Shown: in pieces, positions 50,616 to 59,016 of the stretch
Position numbering within the stretch: the first letter of the stretch is position 1
Layout: the number at the start of each line of letters is the position of its first letter
NCBI GenBank assembly: GCA_900544405.1
Contig: UQVA01000009.1
Span: 7,113-71,112 of the forward strand
Length of the DNA: 64,000 nt
Origin: an uncultured Eubacteriales bacterium
GTDB lineage: Bacteria > Bacillota > Clostridia > Oscillospirales > Oscillospiraceae
Direction of reading: 5' to 3'
Program-made: the position numbers and the translations under genes
Notes under the pieces: model-generated
What the model was told of the DNA's origin: nothing
Database searches by the model: none
Seen by the model: the letters and a program-made list of their open reading frames with translations, nothing else

Positions 50616-51248
50616 TCAGAACTGCCAGCAGTTGTATCGGAAGGGCTGCACGTCCGGGGTACCGGTCATTTCCTTCTCACGCTTGCAGAAGTCGATGTAC
50701 TGCTGATGGATGCGCTGCACGCTCTCGTCCTCCAGCTCGGGGATGACCCGGCTGGCCTCGGTGAGGAAGTGCATCTCGTCCCGACCCATGGCACGACCCT
50801 TGGTGGTGTGCAGGTCGTAGGCGTAATCGGGCACTTCGGGCTTCTTGCCGTGCTCCCACTCCTTGATGATCTGGTTCTTGATGTTGTCGGTGGTGCGCTC
50901 CTTGGTGCAGCGGCACAGATACCGGATGGCGTGCATGAAGAACATGGGCTGGTCGCCGTCGGAATAGGGGAACTCCTGGGCCATCTTGAAGAGGGTATAG
51001 ATTTCAATGGGGGCCTGGGTGTTACCGAATCCGATGTCCTCCACGGAGATGGCCAGCAGCCGCCGCCACATTTTTTCGTGGAACTGGGGGCTGGTGATGT
51101 ACATCTCGTAGGCGGCGGCCAGAGCGTTCTCCTCGATGCCACGGCGGATGGACTTCTGCAGCATGGAGATCAGTTCGTCGCCGAGGATACCGTTCCGGGA
51201 CTTAATGTTGGACCAGGGGTCATAAGACATGAAGGCTTCTTTTTCCAT
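50616..51248 (-). CDS. Stand-alone RarA/MgsA C-terminal-like domain protein
   Basis: A 210-residue protein resembling only the C-terminal helical domain of RarA/MgsA AAA+ ATPases. It has LQKSIRRGIEENALAAAYEM, then RLLAISVEDIGFGNTQAPIE (cf. the EDIG motif of that domain), AIRYLCRCTKERTTDN and a Lys/Arg-rich end. There is no Walker A or B. It is the last gene of a sugar ABC operon, 12 bp after the binding-protein gene (ATG 51248, AAGGAG site). Similar proteins are often called AAA-family ATPases and are found beside ABC sugar transporters. The link to transport is unexplained. Confidence 0.72.
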   Translation of the reverse strand: MEKEAFMSYDPWSNIKSRNGILGDELISMLQKSIRRGIEENALAAAYEMYITSPQFHEKMWRRLLAISVEDIGFGNTQAPIEIYTLFKMAQEFPYSDGDQPMFFMHAIRYLCRCTKERTTDNIKNQIIKEWEHGKKPEVPDYAYDLHTTKGRAMGRDEMHFLTEASRVIPELEDESVQRIHQQYIDFCKREKEMTGTPDVQPFRYNCWQF

Positions 51249-51260
51249 AAGAATTTCTCC

Positions 51261-52589
51261 TTACTTCAGCCGGTTGATCAGGCTTTCCAGCTCTGTGCGA
51301 ACGTCGGCATCATTGTTCAGGATGTTGTCCATGGCAACGACCACATAGTCGTGCAGTCCGCTGGAGGTGTAGGTGTCGGTCTCGAAGCCGGGATAGGTGT
51401 AGGCGAAATCCTGCTGCTCCACGCCGGCCAGCTGTGCCGGGGCGGCGTTGTCCAGGAACTCCTTGCTGGCGGCAACGGACTTCAGGAAGGGCAGACGGGA
51501 CTCGCCGGAGTTGATCTTCTGGCACACGTCGTAGGACTGCATATACTGCATGAAGATCCAGGAAGCCCAGCGGGTCTCCAGGTCGCCGGTGTTGTCCAGC
51601 ATGCTCAGCAGGAAGCCCTCGGCGTAGTCGGCCTTGGTGCCGTCCTCAAACTGAGGAATGGGAGCGCAGGACCACTCGAAGGGAGCGCTCTCGGGAATCT
51701 TCATGTTGATGAACTCGCCCTCGTTGCCGGAGCTGATGTACATCTGCACCTGCTGGTTGGCGAAGGGGCCGGAGAAGAAGAAGTCCTCGCCGGGAGCACG
51801 GATGATGCCACGCTCCACCATGCTCTGGTACCAGGAAATGACATCCACAGCCTCGTCCAGCTTGTCGGCAAAGAGCAGCTTGCCATCCCGGGTGGTGTAG
51901 CCGATGCCCTTCTGCTCCATCAGGGTGGAGAAGCACTTCACGCCCTCGTCCCAGCCGCCGGCGGGCTTGCCGGTGATCTCGGCGATCTTGGCAGCGGTCT
52001 CCTCGAACTCGGTCCAGGTGGTGGGCACGCTCAGGCCGTTGGCGTTGAAGAAGTCCACGTTGTAGTACATGACCTCGCAGGCCACGTACAGAGGCAGGGA
52101 GTAGAACCCGGCCACAGGATAGCTGCTGCTGTCCTCGATGTAAATGTCGTAGTAGTCGTCCAGGTTCAGGCCGTGGTTGGCGTTCTTAATGTAAGGGGTC
52201 AGGTCCACCACAGAACCGCTCTGGAGCCAGTCGGTGACGGAGGCAGCCTCGCTCATGGTGACGTTGGGCATATTGCCGGCCTTGATGGCGGCGGTGACGG
52301 CATTTTCCAGGTCGCCCATTTCGCCCTTGGCCTGGCAGTCCACGGTGATGCCCATTTCCTTACCGATGCCGTTGTTGAACGTATCGACGATCTCGTAGAG
52401 GGTCTTCTGCATATTCTCCTGGACGATGCCGTGCCAGAAGGTGATGGTGATGGGTTTGGACAGCTTGACTTCCACGTTTTCGGCGGTGGCGTCGCCCTTG
52501 TTGTCGCCGGACGGGGTGGCCTTTTCACCGCAGGCCGCAAGGGTCAGCACCATGCAGAGGGTGAGCAGAACGCAAAGCCATTTTTTCAT
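51261..52589 (-). CDS. Sugar ABC transporter substrate-binding lipoprotein
   Basis: A 442-residue extracellular solute-binding protein of family 1 (UgpB/MalE type). The signal peptide is LCVLLTLCMVLTLAACG with the lipobox LAAC. The mature protein opens ITITFWHGIVQENMQKTLYE, then AGNMPNVTMSEAASVTDWL (about 105) and GFYSLPLYVACEVMYYNVDF (about 160), typical of the hinge. It captures a carbohydrate, or glycerol-3-phosphate, for the permeases encoded next in the operon. It is followed by the RarA-like gene. The ligand is not predictable. Confidence 0.92.
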   Translation of the reverse strand: MKKWLCVLLTLCMVLTLAACGEKATPSGDNKGDATAENVEVKLSKPITITFWHGIVQENMQKTLYEIVDTFNNGIGKEMGITVDCQAKGEMGDLENAVTAAIKAGNMPNVTMSEAASVTDWLQSGSVVDLTPYIKNANHGLNLDDYYDIYIEDSSSYPVAGFYSLPLYVACEVMYYNVDFFNANGLSVPTTWTEFEETAAKIAEITGKPAGGWDEGVKCFSTLMEQKGIGYTTRDGKLLFADKLDEAVDVISWYQSMVERGIIRAPGEDFFFSGPFANQQVQMYISSGNEGEFINMKIPESAPFEWSCAPIPQFEDGTKADYAEGFLLSMLDNTGDLETRWASWIFMQYMQSYDVCQKINSGESRLPFLKSVAASKEFLDNAAPAQLAGVEQQDFAYTYPGFETDTYTSSGLHDYVVVAMDNILNNDADVRTELESLINRLK

Positions 52590-52662
52590 GTTTTACCTCC
52601 AAAAGTTTTCTCATTTGTTTTGGCAATGCGGAATTGCATTTGCCATGTATTTCAGGGGAAAA

Positions 52663-53517
52663 TTACCCCTTCGTACCACCGGATGCAACGCCTTCCATGA
52701 TCTTCTTATGGAAAACGATGTAAAAAATGACCATGGGCAGCAGCACGATGCAGGCCGCCGCCATCTGGTTGTGCAGGTTGGAGCTTGACGCCTGGCGGAA
52801 CCGCAGCAGACCCACCGAAAGAAGCGTATGCTCGTCGGACATGGTGACGATCAGGGGCCACATAAAGGAGTTCCAGGCCGTGATGAAGGTCAGGATGGCC
52901 ACCGTCACGATGGCATTGATGTTCATGGGGATGACCACTTTGATGAGGAACTTCAGATTGCTGCATCCGTCCACCTTGGCCGCCTTGAAGAGCGACGGAG
53001 GCGTCTGCATGAAGTATTCCTGAAGCATGAAGATGTAGAAGCCGTTGGCCACCGTGGGCAGCACGATGCCGGAGAAGGTATCCAGCAATCCCAGCTTGCT
53101 GCAGGTCACATAGTTCTGAATGATCAGAATTTCCGAGGGGACCATCATGGTCAGCATAAAGAGATAGAAGCAGATGTTCCGTCCGGGGAAGGAGAAAATG
53201 CTGAACGCATAGGCACCCAGGATGGAGAACACCAGCGTGACCACCACGCTCAGAACGCCTACCAGAATGGTGTTGCGGAAGTACATTCCGAAGGGCACCA
53301 GGTTCCAGGCATAATCATAGTTCTTCCACTGGGGATCCGAGGGCATCCACTTGGGCGGGATGGAGATGGCCTCCGGCAGGGTCTTTAGAGAGGTCAGCAG
53401 CATCCAGAGGAAGGGGAACAGCATAACCACAGCGCCGATGGTCAAAAGCAGATACTTGAGTGCCGTAAGGAAAACGCTGCGCCGGTCCTGGATCTGATGA
53501 ATCTTATCCTGTTTCAT
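52663..53517 (-). CDS. Sugar ABC transporter permease (UgpE/MalG type)
   Basis: A 284-residue permease with six membrane helices. The EAA loop (PTVANGFYIFMLQEYFMQTP, then LFKAAKVDGCSNLKFLIKVV) contacts the ATPase. The start (YLLLTIGAVVMLFPFLWMLL) and end (HKKIMEGVASGGTKG) are typical of the MalG half. It lies 12 bp downstream of the partner permease and 73 bp upstream of the binding-protein gene. It transports the sugar captured by the lipoprotein. Confidence 0.93.
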   Translation of the reverse strand: MKQDKIHQIQDRRSVFLTALKYLLLTIGAVVMLFPFLWMLLTSLKTLPEAISIPPKWMPSDPQWKNYDYAWNLVPFGMYFRNTILVGVLSVVVTLVFSILGAYAFSIFSFPGRNICFYLFMLTMMVPSEILIIQNYVTCSKLGLLDTFSGIVLPTVANGFYIFMLQEYFMQTPPSLFKAAKVDGCSNLKFLIKVVIPMNINAIVTVAILTFITAWNSFMWPLIVTMSDEHTLLSVGLLRFRQASSSNLHNQMAAACIVLLPMVIFYIVFHKKIMEGVASGGTKG

Positions 53518-53529
53518 TGCAGCACCTCC

Positions 53530-54492
53530 TCAGACATAGTGGACAAATTTCTTCGACACCGCCCGCTGGATGACCGTAATGAGCAAAATCACGATCAGGA
53601 ACAGGATGGCGGCAGCCGCCGCATAGTTGACCTTGCCCTGGTCATAGAACATCCAGTAGATGTAGTACATGACGGTGATGGCCGCATTGCCGGAACCGGC
53701 GGTGCCGCCTGCGAAGGAAACGAACATGGAGTAGACCTCATTGAAGGTCCGGGCCACATAGATAATGGACACCAACGTCACCATCCAGGTGGTGGGGCTC
53801 AGCAGGGGCAGGGTAATGCGGAACAGGGTCTTGACCGGGGAAGCGCCGTCAATGCGGGCCGCCTGATAGACCTGCTTGTTGATTTTCTGCAGACCCGCCA
53901 GGAACAGCAGAATTTTAAAGGCCAGTCCGTTCCAGACAGAGAAAATGGACAGCGCCACGATCATCAGCTTCGGGTCTGTGAGCCACTTCTGGGCGGGGAT
54001 TCCGAAGAATTCCAGAAAATAGTTGATGTAGCCGTAATCCGTATGGAACAGCCACAGAAAGGCCATGCCCACGGCAATGGTAGAGGTCACATAGGGCAGG
54101 AAGTAAATGGTCTGGAAAAAGCCCTGCAATTTCTTAATGGAATTGATGAGCAGTGCAAAGCCCAGGGCTAAAATCAGCGTAATGGGCAGGGCGATGAGCA
54201 GCAAAATCAGGGTATTCTTGCAGGCCATCCAGAACGTGGGGTCCTTCAGCACCCAGGTAAAGGAGGACAGGCCGAAGCCAGTGCCGGTATTGGTGATGTA
54301 AACGTATTTCTGGTAGAAGGCCGTCCGCAGCACCATCACCAGAGGATAAATGGTGAAAAGGAGCAGCAGGAGCATCCCGGGCAGGATGTAGGCGTAAGCC
54401 CAGCCACTGCGGACCCGCAGGGTGCCGTCGGACATTTCAATGAGCCGGGGCTTGGGCTTCCGGGCGGTCTTTTGAGCAGTTTCCTTTGCCAT
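53530..54492 (-). CDS. Sugar ABC transporter permease (UgpA/MalF type)
   Basis: A 320-residue permease with six helices after a basic cytosolic start (about 1-35, ending RSGWAYAYILPGMLLLLLFT). The EAA loop is NKQVYQAARIDGASPVKTLF. I chose ATG 54492, with GGAGG 7 bp upstream; a GTG at 54507 would overlap the ribosome site. It begins 11 bp after the ATPase gene. It pairs with the UgpE-type permease. Confidence 0.93.
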   Translation of the reverse strand: MAKETAQKTARKPKPRLIEMSDGTLRVRSGWAYAYILPGMLLLLLFTIYPLVMVLRTAFYQKYVYITNTGTGFGLSSFTWVLKDPTFWMACKNTLILLLIALPITLILALGFALLINSIKKLQGFFQTIYFLPYVTSTIAVGMAFLWLFHTDYGYINYFLEFFGIPAQKWLTDPKLMIVALSIFSVWNGLAFKILLFLAGLQKINKQVYQAARIDGASPVKTLFRITLPLLSPTTWMVTLVSIIYVARTFNEVYSMFVSFAGGTAGSGNAAITVMYYIYWMFYDQGKVNYAAAAAILFLIVILLITVIQRAVSKKFVHYV

Positions 54493-54503
54493 ATTGCGCC
54501 TCC

Positions 54504-55559
54504 TCACAGCCGAACGCCGGTCTCGCAGTCAAAGAGATGGCAGCGCTTTACCGACAGCCGCAGGCCCACGGTCTGGCCCGGTGTCACATATTCCTCGGCG
54601 CCCAGAATGGCCCGGATGGTGTGCTCCTCCAGCCGGAAGGTGACCACCTGGTCCTGACCACGCATTTCCACGTCCGTCAGGGTGACCGCAATGTCTCCGC
54701 CCAGGGACCAGGCCTCCGGGCGAATGCCCATGCGGACCTTGCCGTTGACGCCGGTCTTGCAGGGTAGGGTCCGGCCGTCATTCAGGGTGAACACGCCGTC
54801 GGCCGCCGTGCCGACCACATAGGAAATGGGCGGATTGCCCATAAAAGAAGCAACGAAGGTATTCACGGGGTCCAGGTACATGGTGTGGGCGTCGGCAACC
54901 TGCTGCACCACGCCGTGCTTCATCAGCACGATCTCGTCGGTGATGCTCATGGCCTCCTCCTGATCGTGGGTGACGAAAATGGTCGTGACCTTGGATTCCT
55001 GCTGGATTCTGCGAATCTCGCTGCGCATTTCCATGCGAAGCCGGGCGTCCAGGTTGCTCAGCGGCTCGTCCAGGAGCAGCACATCCGGCTTTTTCACCAG
55101 CGCCCGGGCGATGGCCACCCGCTGCTGCTGTCCGCCGGAGAGCTGACCGGGCTTCCGGTCCAGCATGGTCTCGATCTGCACCAGCTTGGCGATCTCCTCC
55201 GCCGCAGCATTCCGCGCCGCACGGCTGAATTTCTTGCCGGTAGCCGGGTCCTTCATGTTGGACAGGGGGAAGGCAATGTTCTCCCGGACCGTCATGTGCG
55301 GGTACAGGGCGTAGTTCTGGAACACCAGGCCCACGTTCCGCTTTTCGGGCATCAGGGTGGTCACATCCCGGTCCCCGAACCAGATCTCACCATCGGTGAC
55401 GCTTTCCAGACCCGCCAGCATATACAGCGTGGTGGACTTGCCGCATCCGCTGGGGCCGAGGAGTCCCGTTAGTTTTCCGTCCTGAAAGGTCACATTGATA
55501 CTGTCAACCGCCGTGGTTTTGTCGAATCTTTTCGTAAGATTTTTTACCTGAACTTCCAT
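54504..55559 (-). CDS. Sugar ABC transporter ATP-binding protein (MsmK/UgpC type)
   Basis: A 351-residue ATPase that energises the two permeases. Walker A is GPSGCGKST (about 35), the signature LSGGQQQRVAIARAL (about 134), Walker B VLLLDEPLSNLD (about 155) and the switch His VTHDQEEA. A TOBE/MalK-type C-terminal domain follows (about 240-351). I chose ATG 55559 because GGAGG precedes it. It is the first gene of the operon, with a promoter at 55608-55636. Placing the ATPase first, with the lipoprotein behind the permeases, is unusual but not rare. Confidence 0.94.
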   Translation of the reverse strand: MEVQVKNLTKRFDKTTAVDSINVTFQDGKLTGLLGPSGCGKSTTLYMLAGLESVTDGEIWFGDRDVTTLMPEKRNVGLVFQNYALYPHMTVRENIAFPLSNMKDPATGKKFSRAARNAAAEEIAKLVQIETMLDRKPGQLSGGQQQRVAIARALVKKPDVLLLDEPLSNLDARLRMEMRSEIRRIQQESKVTTIFVTHDQEEAMSITDEIVLMKHGVVQQVADAHTMYLDPVNTFVASFMGNPPISYVVGTAADGVFTLNDGRTLPCKTGVNGKVRMGIRPEAWSLGGDIAVTLTDVEMRGQDQVVTFRLEEHTIRAILGAEEYVTPGQTVGLRLSVKRCHLFDCETGVRL

Positions 55560-55607
55560 GCCTGCCCAGCCTCCAAAAAATAAGTGTGGTGATGACATCT
55601 GCCGTTT

Positions 55608-55636
55608 ATTATAGTCCTAACGGTACTTTTTGTCTC
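55608..55636 (-). promoter_or_regulatory. Promoter of the sugar ABC operon
   Basis: Minus-strand GAGACA (55636-55631), 17 bp, TATAAT (55613-55608). The weak -35 fits dependence on an AraC-type activator. Confidence 0.6.
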
Positions 55637-55839
55637 GACGGAATTTGACCGCTTGCATGCAGAATTTGATATTTACCCCCGGTTTTTCCGAATGAGGCCA
55701 AAATTCATATTATTTTTCCCTGCGTGCCATGAGAATTCATATTATATTTTGCAACGAATATATCGTTCTCTTTCTCCCCACCCTACCTGACTCCGCACTT
55801 CCGGCGGACTATACTAAAAAAACGTTTGGAGTAGGAATT

Positions 55840-56075
55840 ATGATCGATCAAATGCTGATCCGTGGCGCAAAGGTCCACAACCTGAAAAATATAGACGTTG
55901 CCGTGCCTTTGGGGAAAATCGTCGGCATTGCAGGGGTCTCCGGCTCCGGCAAGTCCACCATGGTGCTGGAAAGCCTGGTCCCGGCGGCGGTGCCTCCGGC
56001 GGACAGATCGTCGCCACCGGCACCCCGGAGGAGATCAAGGAAAATCCCAACAGCATCACAGGGCGGTATCTATAA
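55840..56075 (+). pseudogene. Internally deleted uvrA-like gene
   Basis: The reading starts well (GGAGTAGGAATT site; [20 protein letters not shown], then [15 protein letters not shown], the first Walker A of UvrA) and ends well in another frame ([19 protein letters not shown] then ITGRYL and stop, the usual UvrA end). The 236-bp span contains neither the zinc modules nor the second nucleotide site, so some 600-800 codons are missing. The two ends are also out of frame. The sequence suggests a UvrA paralogue, not the repair UvrA itself. It is a dead gene that still carries its ribosome site and a TATACT-like -10. Confidence 0.8.
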
Positions 56076-56118
56076 AGAAGCGGTCCAAAAATGTTCCCGG
56101 AAAGTCCCTGCCCTTCTG

Positions 56119-56152
56119 AGAAATACCTTCCCCTCCAGGGGAAGCTTACACC
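56119..56152. repeat. Composite intergenic repeat, copy 9 (short)
   Basis: GAAATACCTTCCCCTCC / AGGGGAAGC, then a short decayed tail, between the uvrA remnant and the AraC gene. Confidence 0.65.
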
Positions 56153-56174
56153 CCGCCGGTTCTTCGTATAGAAT

Positions 56175-56212
56175 CCGGGGGTCGATGACTGCATCGGCCC
56201 CCGGATTTTTTG
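56175..56212 (+). terminator. Terminator near the uvrA remnant
   Basis: TCCGGGGGTCGATG / CATCGGCCCCCGGA stem with TTTTTT on the plus strand. Confidence 0.75.
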
Positions 56213-56227
56213 ATACGCCGCACCTTC

Positions 56228-57415
56228 TCACCCCATCTGGTCCCGGTAGTCTCTTGGGGTAAGGCCGGTATATTTTTTGAAGGTATGGGAGAAATGGCTG
56301 GGGGAGGAAAAGCCCAGGTAGGCGCCGATGGCCGTCAGGGAACGCTGGGAATAGCGGAGGAGCCGCTTGGCTTCCTCCGTTTTTTCTTTCAGGATGAAGT
56401 CCGTCAGAGTCTCCCCGGTGTCCTCCCGGAACTTCTTGGAGAGGTACGGACGGCTCACATACAGGGCCTTTGCAATGTCCTCGGCCCGGATGGCATCCGA
56501 CAAATGGTGCTGCACATAATTTGCCACATCCAAAGCCAATTTGGAGCTTGCCCGGCCCCGGTGCAGCCGCTCCACCCGCTCGGTGTAGTCCAGCAGCATC
56601 CGGTATTGCAGATTGGCAATGCGGTCCGGGGAGGCCATCCGCTCGCACTGGCGGATATAGGAATCGCTGAGAGAAAAGGCGTCCTCCACCTGCATTCCTC
56701 CCTGAATGGCCGCCCGGGACACCAGCGTGGCCGTAACGATGAACAGATTTTTCCGCTGGCGCAGCTGATCCTGTGCCACCAGTCCCCCACGGACCGCCGG
56801 GGCCCCCGCCAGCCAGGCTTCCATGGCACCCGTGTCCCCTTTTCGGACCATCCGCAGCAGAAGCTGCTCCACATCATAGGTGTTGTGGGACTCCGGTGCA
56901 GGATTCTCCGGTCCGTCCGGCCGGACCTCCGCCTGCTGCCGGGAGATCAGCGCCGCCTGCTCCTGGGCGTAAATGCGAATGTCCTTTAATTCCAGCCGTT
57001 CCTGATTCAGCACGAAATTCATGGTGCAGAGCATTTGCAGCATACTGTCCACCGGCATCCGCACGATGCTCCGCATTCCGGACACCATGGCCTCCGCCTC
57101 CGCTCCCGACAGGTCCAGCCGAAAGGCCAGTTCCCGGAGCTCCTGGGGGCTTTCATTTACCTGTCGGGTGGGGCCTACGACGATTTTCGTCCTTCCGGCG
57201 TTCAGGACCCCGTAATAATGAAATTGGGCCGTGACGCAGTAGCCCACATGGTCCGTGACGGCGAAAATTGCCTCCCGGCACAGGTCCATAGGGTCCCTGG
57301 GCAGGGCCACCATGGAATAGAAAAAAGTCTGCGCCCCGTCCTCAAAAATCCGCACGGGAATGCCTGCCAGATTGCCAATCGTCGTACACAAATACTCCAA
57401 ACCCGTCTTGTTCAT
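56228..57415 (-). CDS. AraC-family regulator of the rhamnoside locus
   Basis: A 395-residue AraC-type regulator. The long N-terminal part (about 1-170) has no clear cupin and resembles the PocR-like or sensor-type region seen in large AraC proteins ([19 protein letters not shown]). Two helix-turn-helix motifs end it ([21 protein letters not shown] and [21 protein letters not shown]). GGAGGAAGAG precedes ATG 57415. It is divergent from the GPH transporter-GH78-GH3 operon across 149 bp and is the obvious candidate activator. Confidence 0.9.
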   Translation of the reverse strand: MNKTGLEYLCTTIGNLAGIPVRIFEDGAQTFFYSMVALPRDPMDLCREAIFAVTDHVGYCVTAQFHYYGVLNAGRTKIVVGPTRQVNESPQELRELAFRLDLSGAEAEAMVSGMRSIVRMPVDSMLQMLCTMNFVLNQERLELKDIRIYAQEQAALISRQQAEVRPDGPENPAPESHNTYDVEQLLLRMVRKGDTGAMEAWLAGAPAVRGGLVAQDQLRQRKNLFIVTATLVSRAAIQGGMQVEDAFSLSDSYIRQCERMASPDRIANLQYRMLLDYTERVERLHRGRASSKLALDVANYVQHHLSDAIRAEDIAKALYVSRPYLSKKFREDTGETLTDFILKEKTEEAKRLLRYSQRSLTAIGAYLGFSSPSHFSHTFKKYTGLTPRDYRDQMG

Positions 57416-57564
57416 GGCTCTTCCTCCATTTCAGATACGATTCTATCATTTTCATTACAAAAAAGCAAGTTTTTTCATTTTCCTTGTGCTATACTGATGG
57501 CACGGACCGCCGGAATGAGAGCATTTTCGGCGGATATGCCTGAAAAAACCGGGAGGAATGAAAA

Positions 57565-59016
57565 ATGGCAAGAAGATCCCTGCTGGAGCGCCGGGCGTTC
57601 CAAAGCAAAATTCATTCGGAGGATGTAAAACCCGCCGAAAAATGGCTGGGCTACCTGCTGGGCCCCGCCGGGGCGCTGCTGCTGAACGCCGTGCTGGCCA
57701 CCTACCTGAACGTTTACTACACGGACGTTCTCAAGCTCACGGGGCTTTGGGGCGGCGCTTTTCTGGTGGTGTTCCCCATCGTGTCCAAAATCATCGACGC
57801 CGTGACCAACGTAATCATGGGCTACATCATCGACCGGACCCGCACGAAAGCGGGCAAGGCCCGGCCCTGGCTGCTGTTGTCCGCCCCGCTGCTGACCGTC
57901 ACGGGCATTCTGCTCTTTACCGTGCCCAGCGGCTCCCAGACGGTCCAGGCCATCTGGGTCATGGTCAGCTATAACCTCTTTTATTCCTTCGCCTACACCA
58001 TCTTCAACATGAGCCACAACCTGATGGTCCCCCTGTCCACCCGGAACACCCAGGAGCGGGGCAGCCTCAGCGTGTTCAACCAGATCGCCACCATTATGAT
58101 GAGCGGCATTCTGGTGGCGCTGGTGTTCCCCATGGTCATCATGCCCATGATCGGCGTGGACAAGGCCAAGTGGATCACCCTTATGAGCGTTCTCTCCATT
58201 CTGGCCCTGCCCCTGACCCTGTTGGAGTATTATTTCACCCGGGAGCGGGTCACGGAGGAGGCCCAGAACACCGGGGAGCCGACGGTTTCCTTCGGCGCTC
58301 AGCTGAAGGCCATTTTCACCGACAAATATATGCTTCTCATTTACGCCTACTTCCTCATCTACACCACCGGCAGCACCATCAAAAATATCAGCCTGGTGTA
58401 CTTCTGCAATTACGTTCTGGGTACTTACAATGACGGCGTGACCCAGACCATGATTTCCGTCATTGGCGGCATTCCCATGGGCATCGGCATTTTCGCCGTG
58501 TGGCCCCTGGCGAAAAAGTTCGGCAAGCGGAACGTGACGGCGGCAGGCTTCGTGCTGTATGCCATCGGCAGCGCTATTTGCACCCTGTTCCCCACCAATA
58601 TGACCGTCATGCTGGTGGGCCAGTTCATCAAGAATATCGGCGGTCTGCCCTGTGCCTATGTATTTATGGCCCTCTTTGCGGATGTGCTGGACCATGTGGA
58701 GTGGAAGTCCGGCTTCCGCTGCGACGGCATCGCCATGAGCGTTTATAACATCATCGCCGTTGCGATGGTCGGCATCTGCACGGGCATTTTCAACGGCTTG
58801 ATTGCCAAGGCGGGCTATGTGGCCCCGTCCATCGTCAACGGCGTGACCGTGGCCGCCGAGCAGACCCGGGCCGTGAAGAACGTGTTCACCTTCGGCTTTG
58901 TGGGACTGGAAGCCATCACGGGCGTGGTGCTGGCCATCCTGCTGCTGTTCCTGAATGTGGAAAAGGACATCAGCAAGGAGCAGGCGGAAATCAAGGCCCG
59001 GCGGGAGGAACGGTAA
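57565..59016 (+). CDS. GPH-family sugar:cation symporter
   Basis: A 483-residue glycoside-pentoside-hexuronide transporter (MelB/XylP-like fold) with 12 membrane helices. Hallmarks are [20 protein letters not shown] and the following loop [25 protein letters not shown] (Asp and Arg residues of the cation site), and [14 protein letters not shown] in the C-terminal half. ATG 57565 has GGGAGG upstream. It is followed directly by GH78 (the stop TAA and ATG are adjacent), so it probably imports the glycosides they cut. A weak TATACT lies at 57490-57495. Confidence 0.9.
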   Translation: MARRSLLERRAFQSKIHSEDVKPAEKWLGYLLGPAGALLLNAVLATYLNVYYTDVLKLTGLWGGAFLVVFPIVSKIIDAVTNVIMGYIIDRTRTKAGKARPWLLLSAPLLTVTGILLFTVPSGSQTVQAIWVMVSYNLFYSFAYTIFNMSHNLMVPLSTRNTQERGSLSVFNQIATIMMSGILVALVFPMVIMPMIGVDKAKWITLMSVLSILALPLTLLEYYFTRERVTEEAQNTGEPTVSFGAQLKAIFTDKYMLLIYAYFLIYTTGSTIKNISLVYFCNYVLGTYNDGVTQTMISVIGGIPMGIGIFAVWPLAKKFGKRNVTAAGFVLYAIGSAICTLFPTNMTVMLVGQFIKNIGGLPCAYVFMALFADVLDHVEWKSGFRCDGIAMSVYNIIAVAMVGICTGIFNGLIAKAGYVAPSIVNGVTVAAEQTRAVKNVFTFGFVGLEAITGVVLAILLLFLNVEKDISKEQAEIKARREER

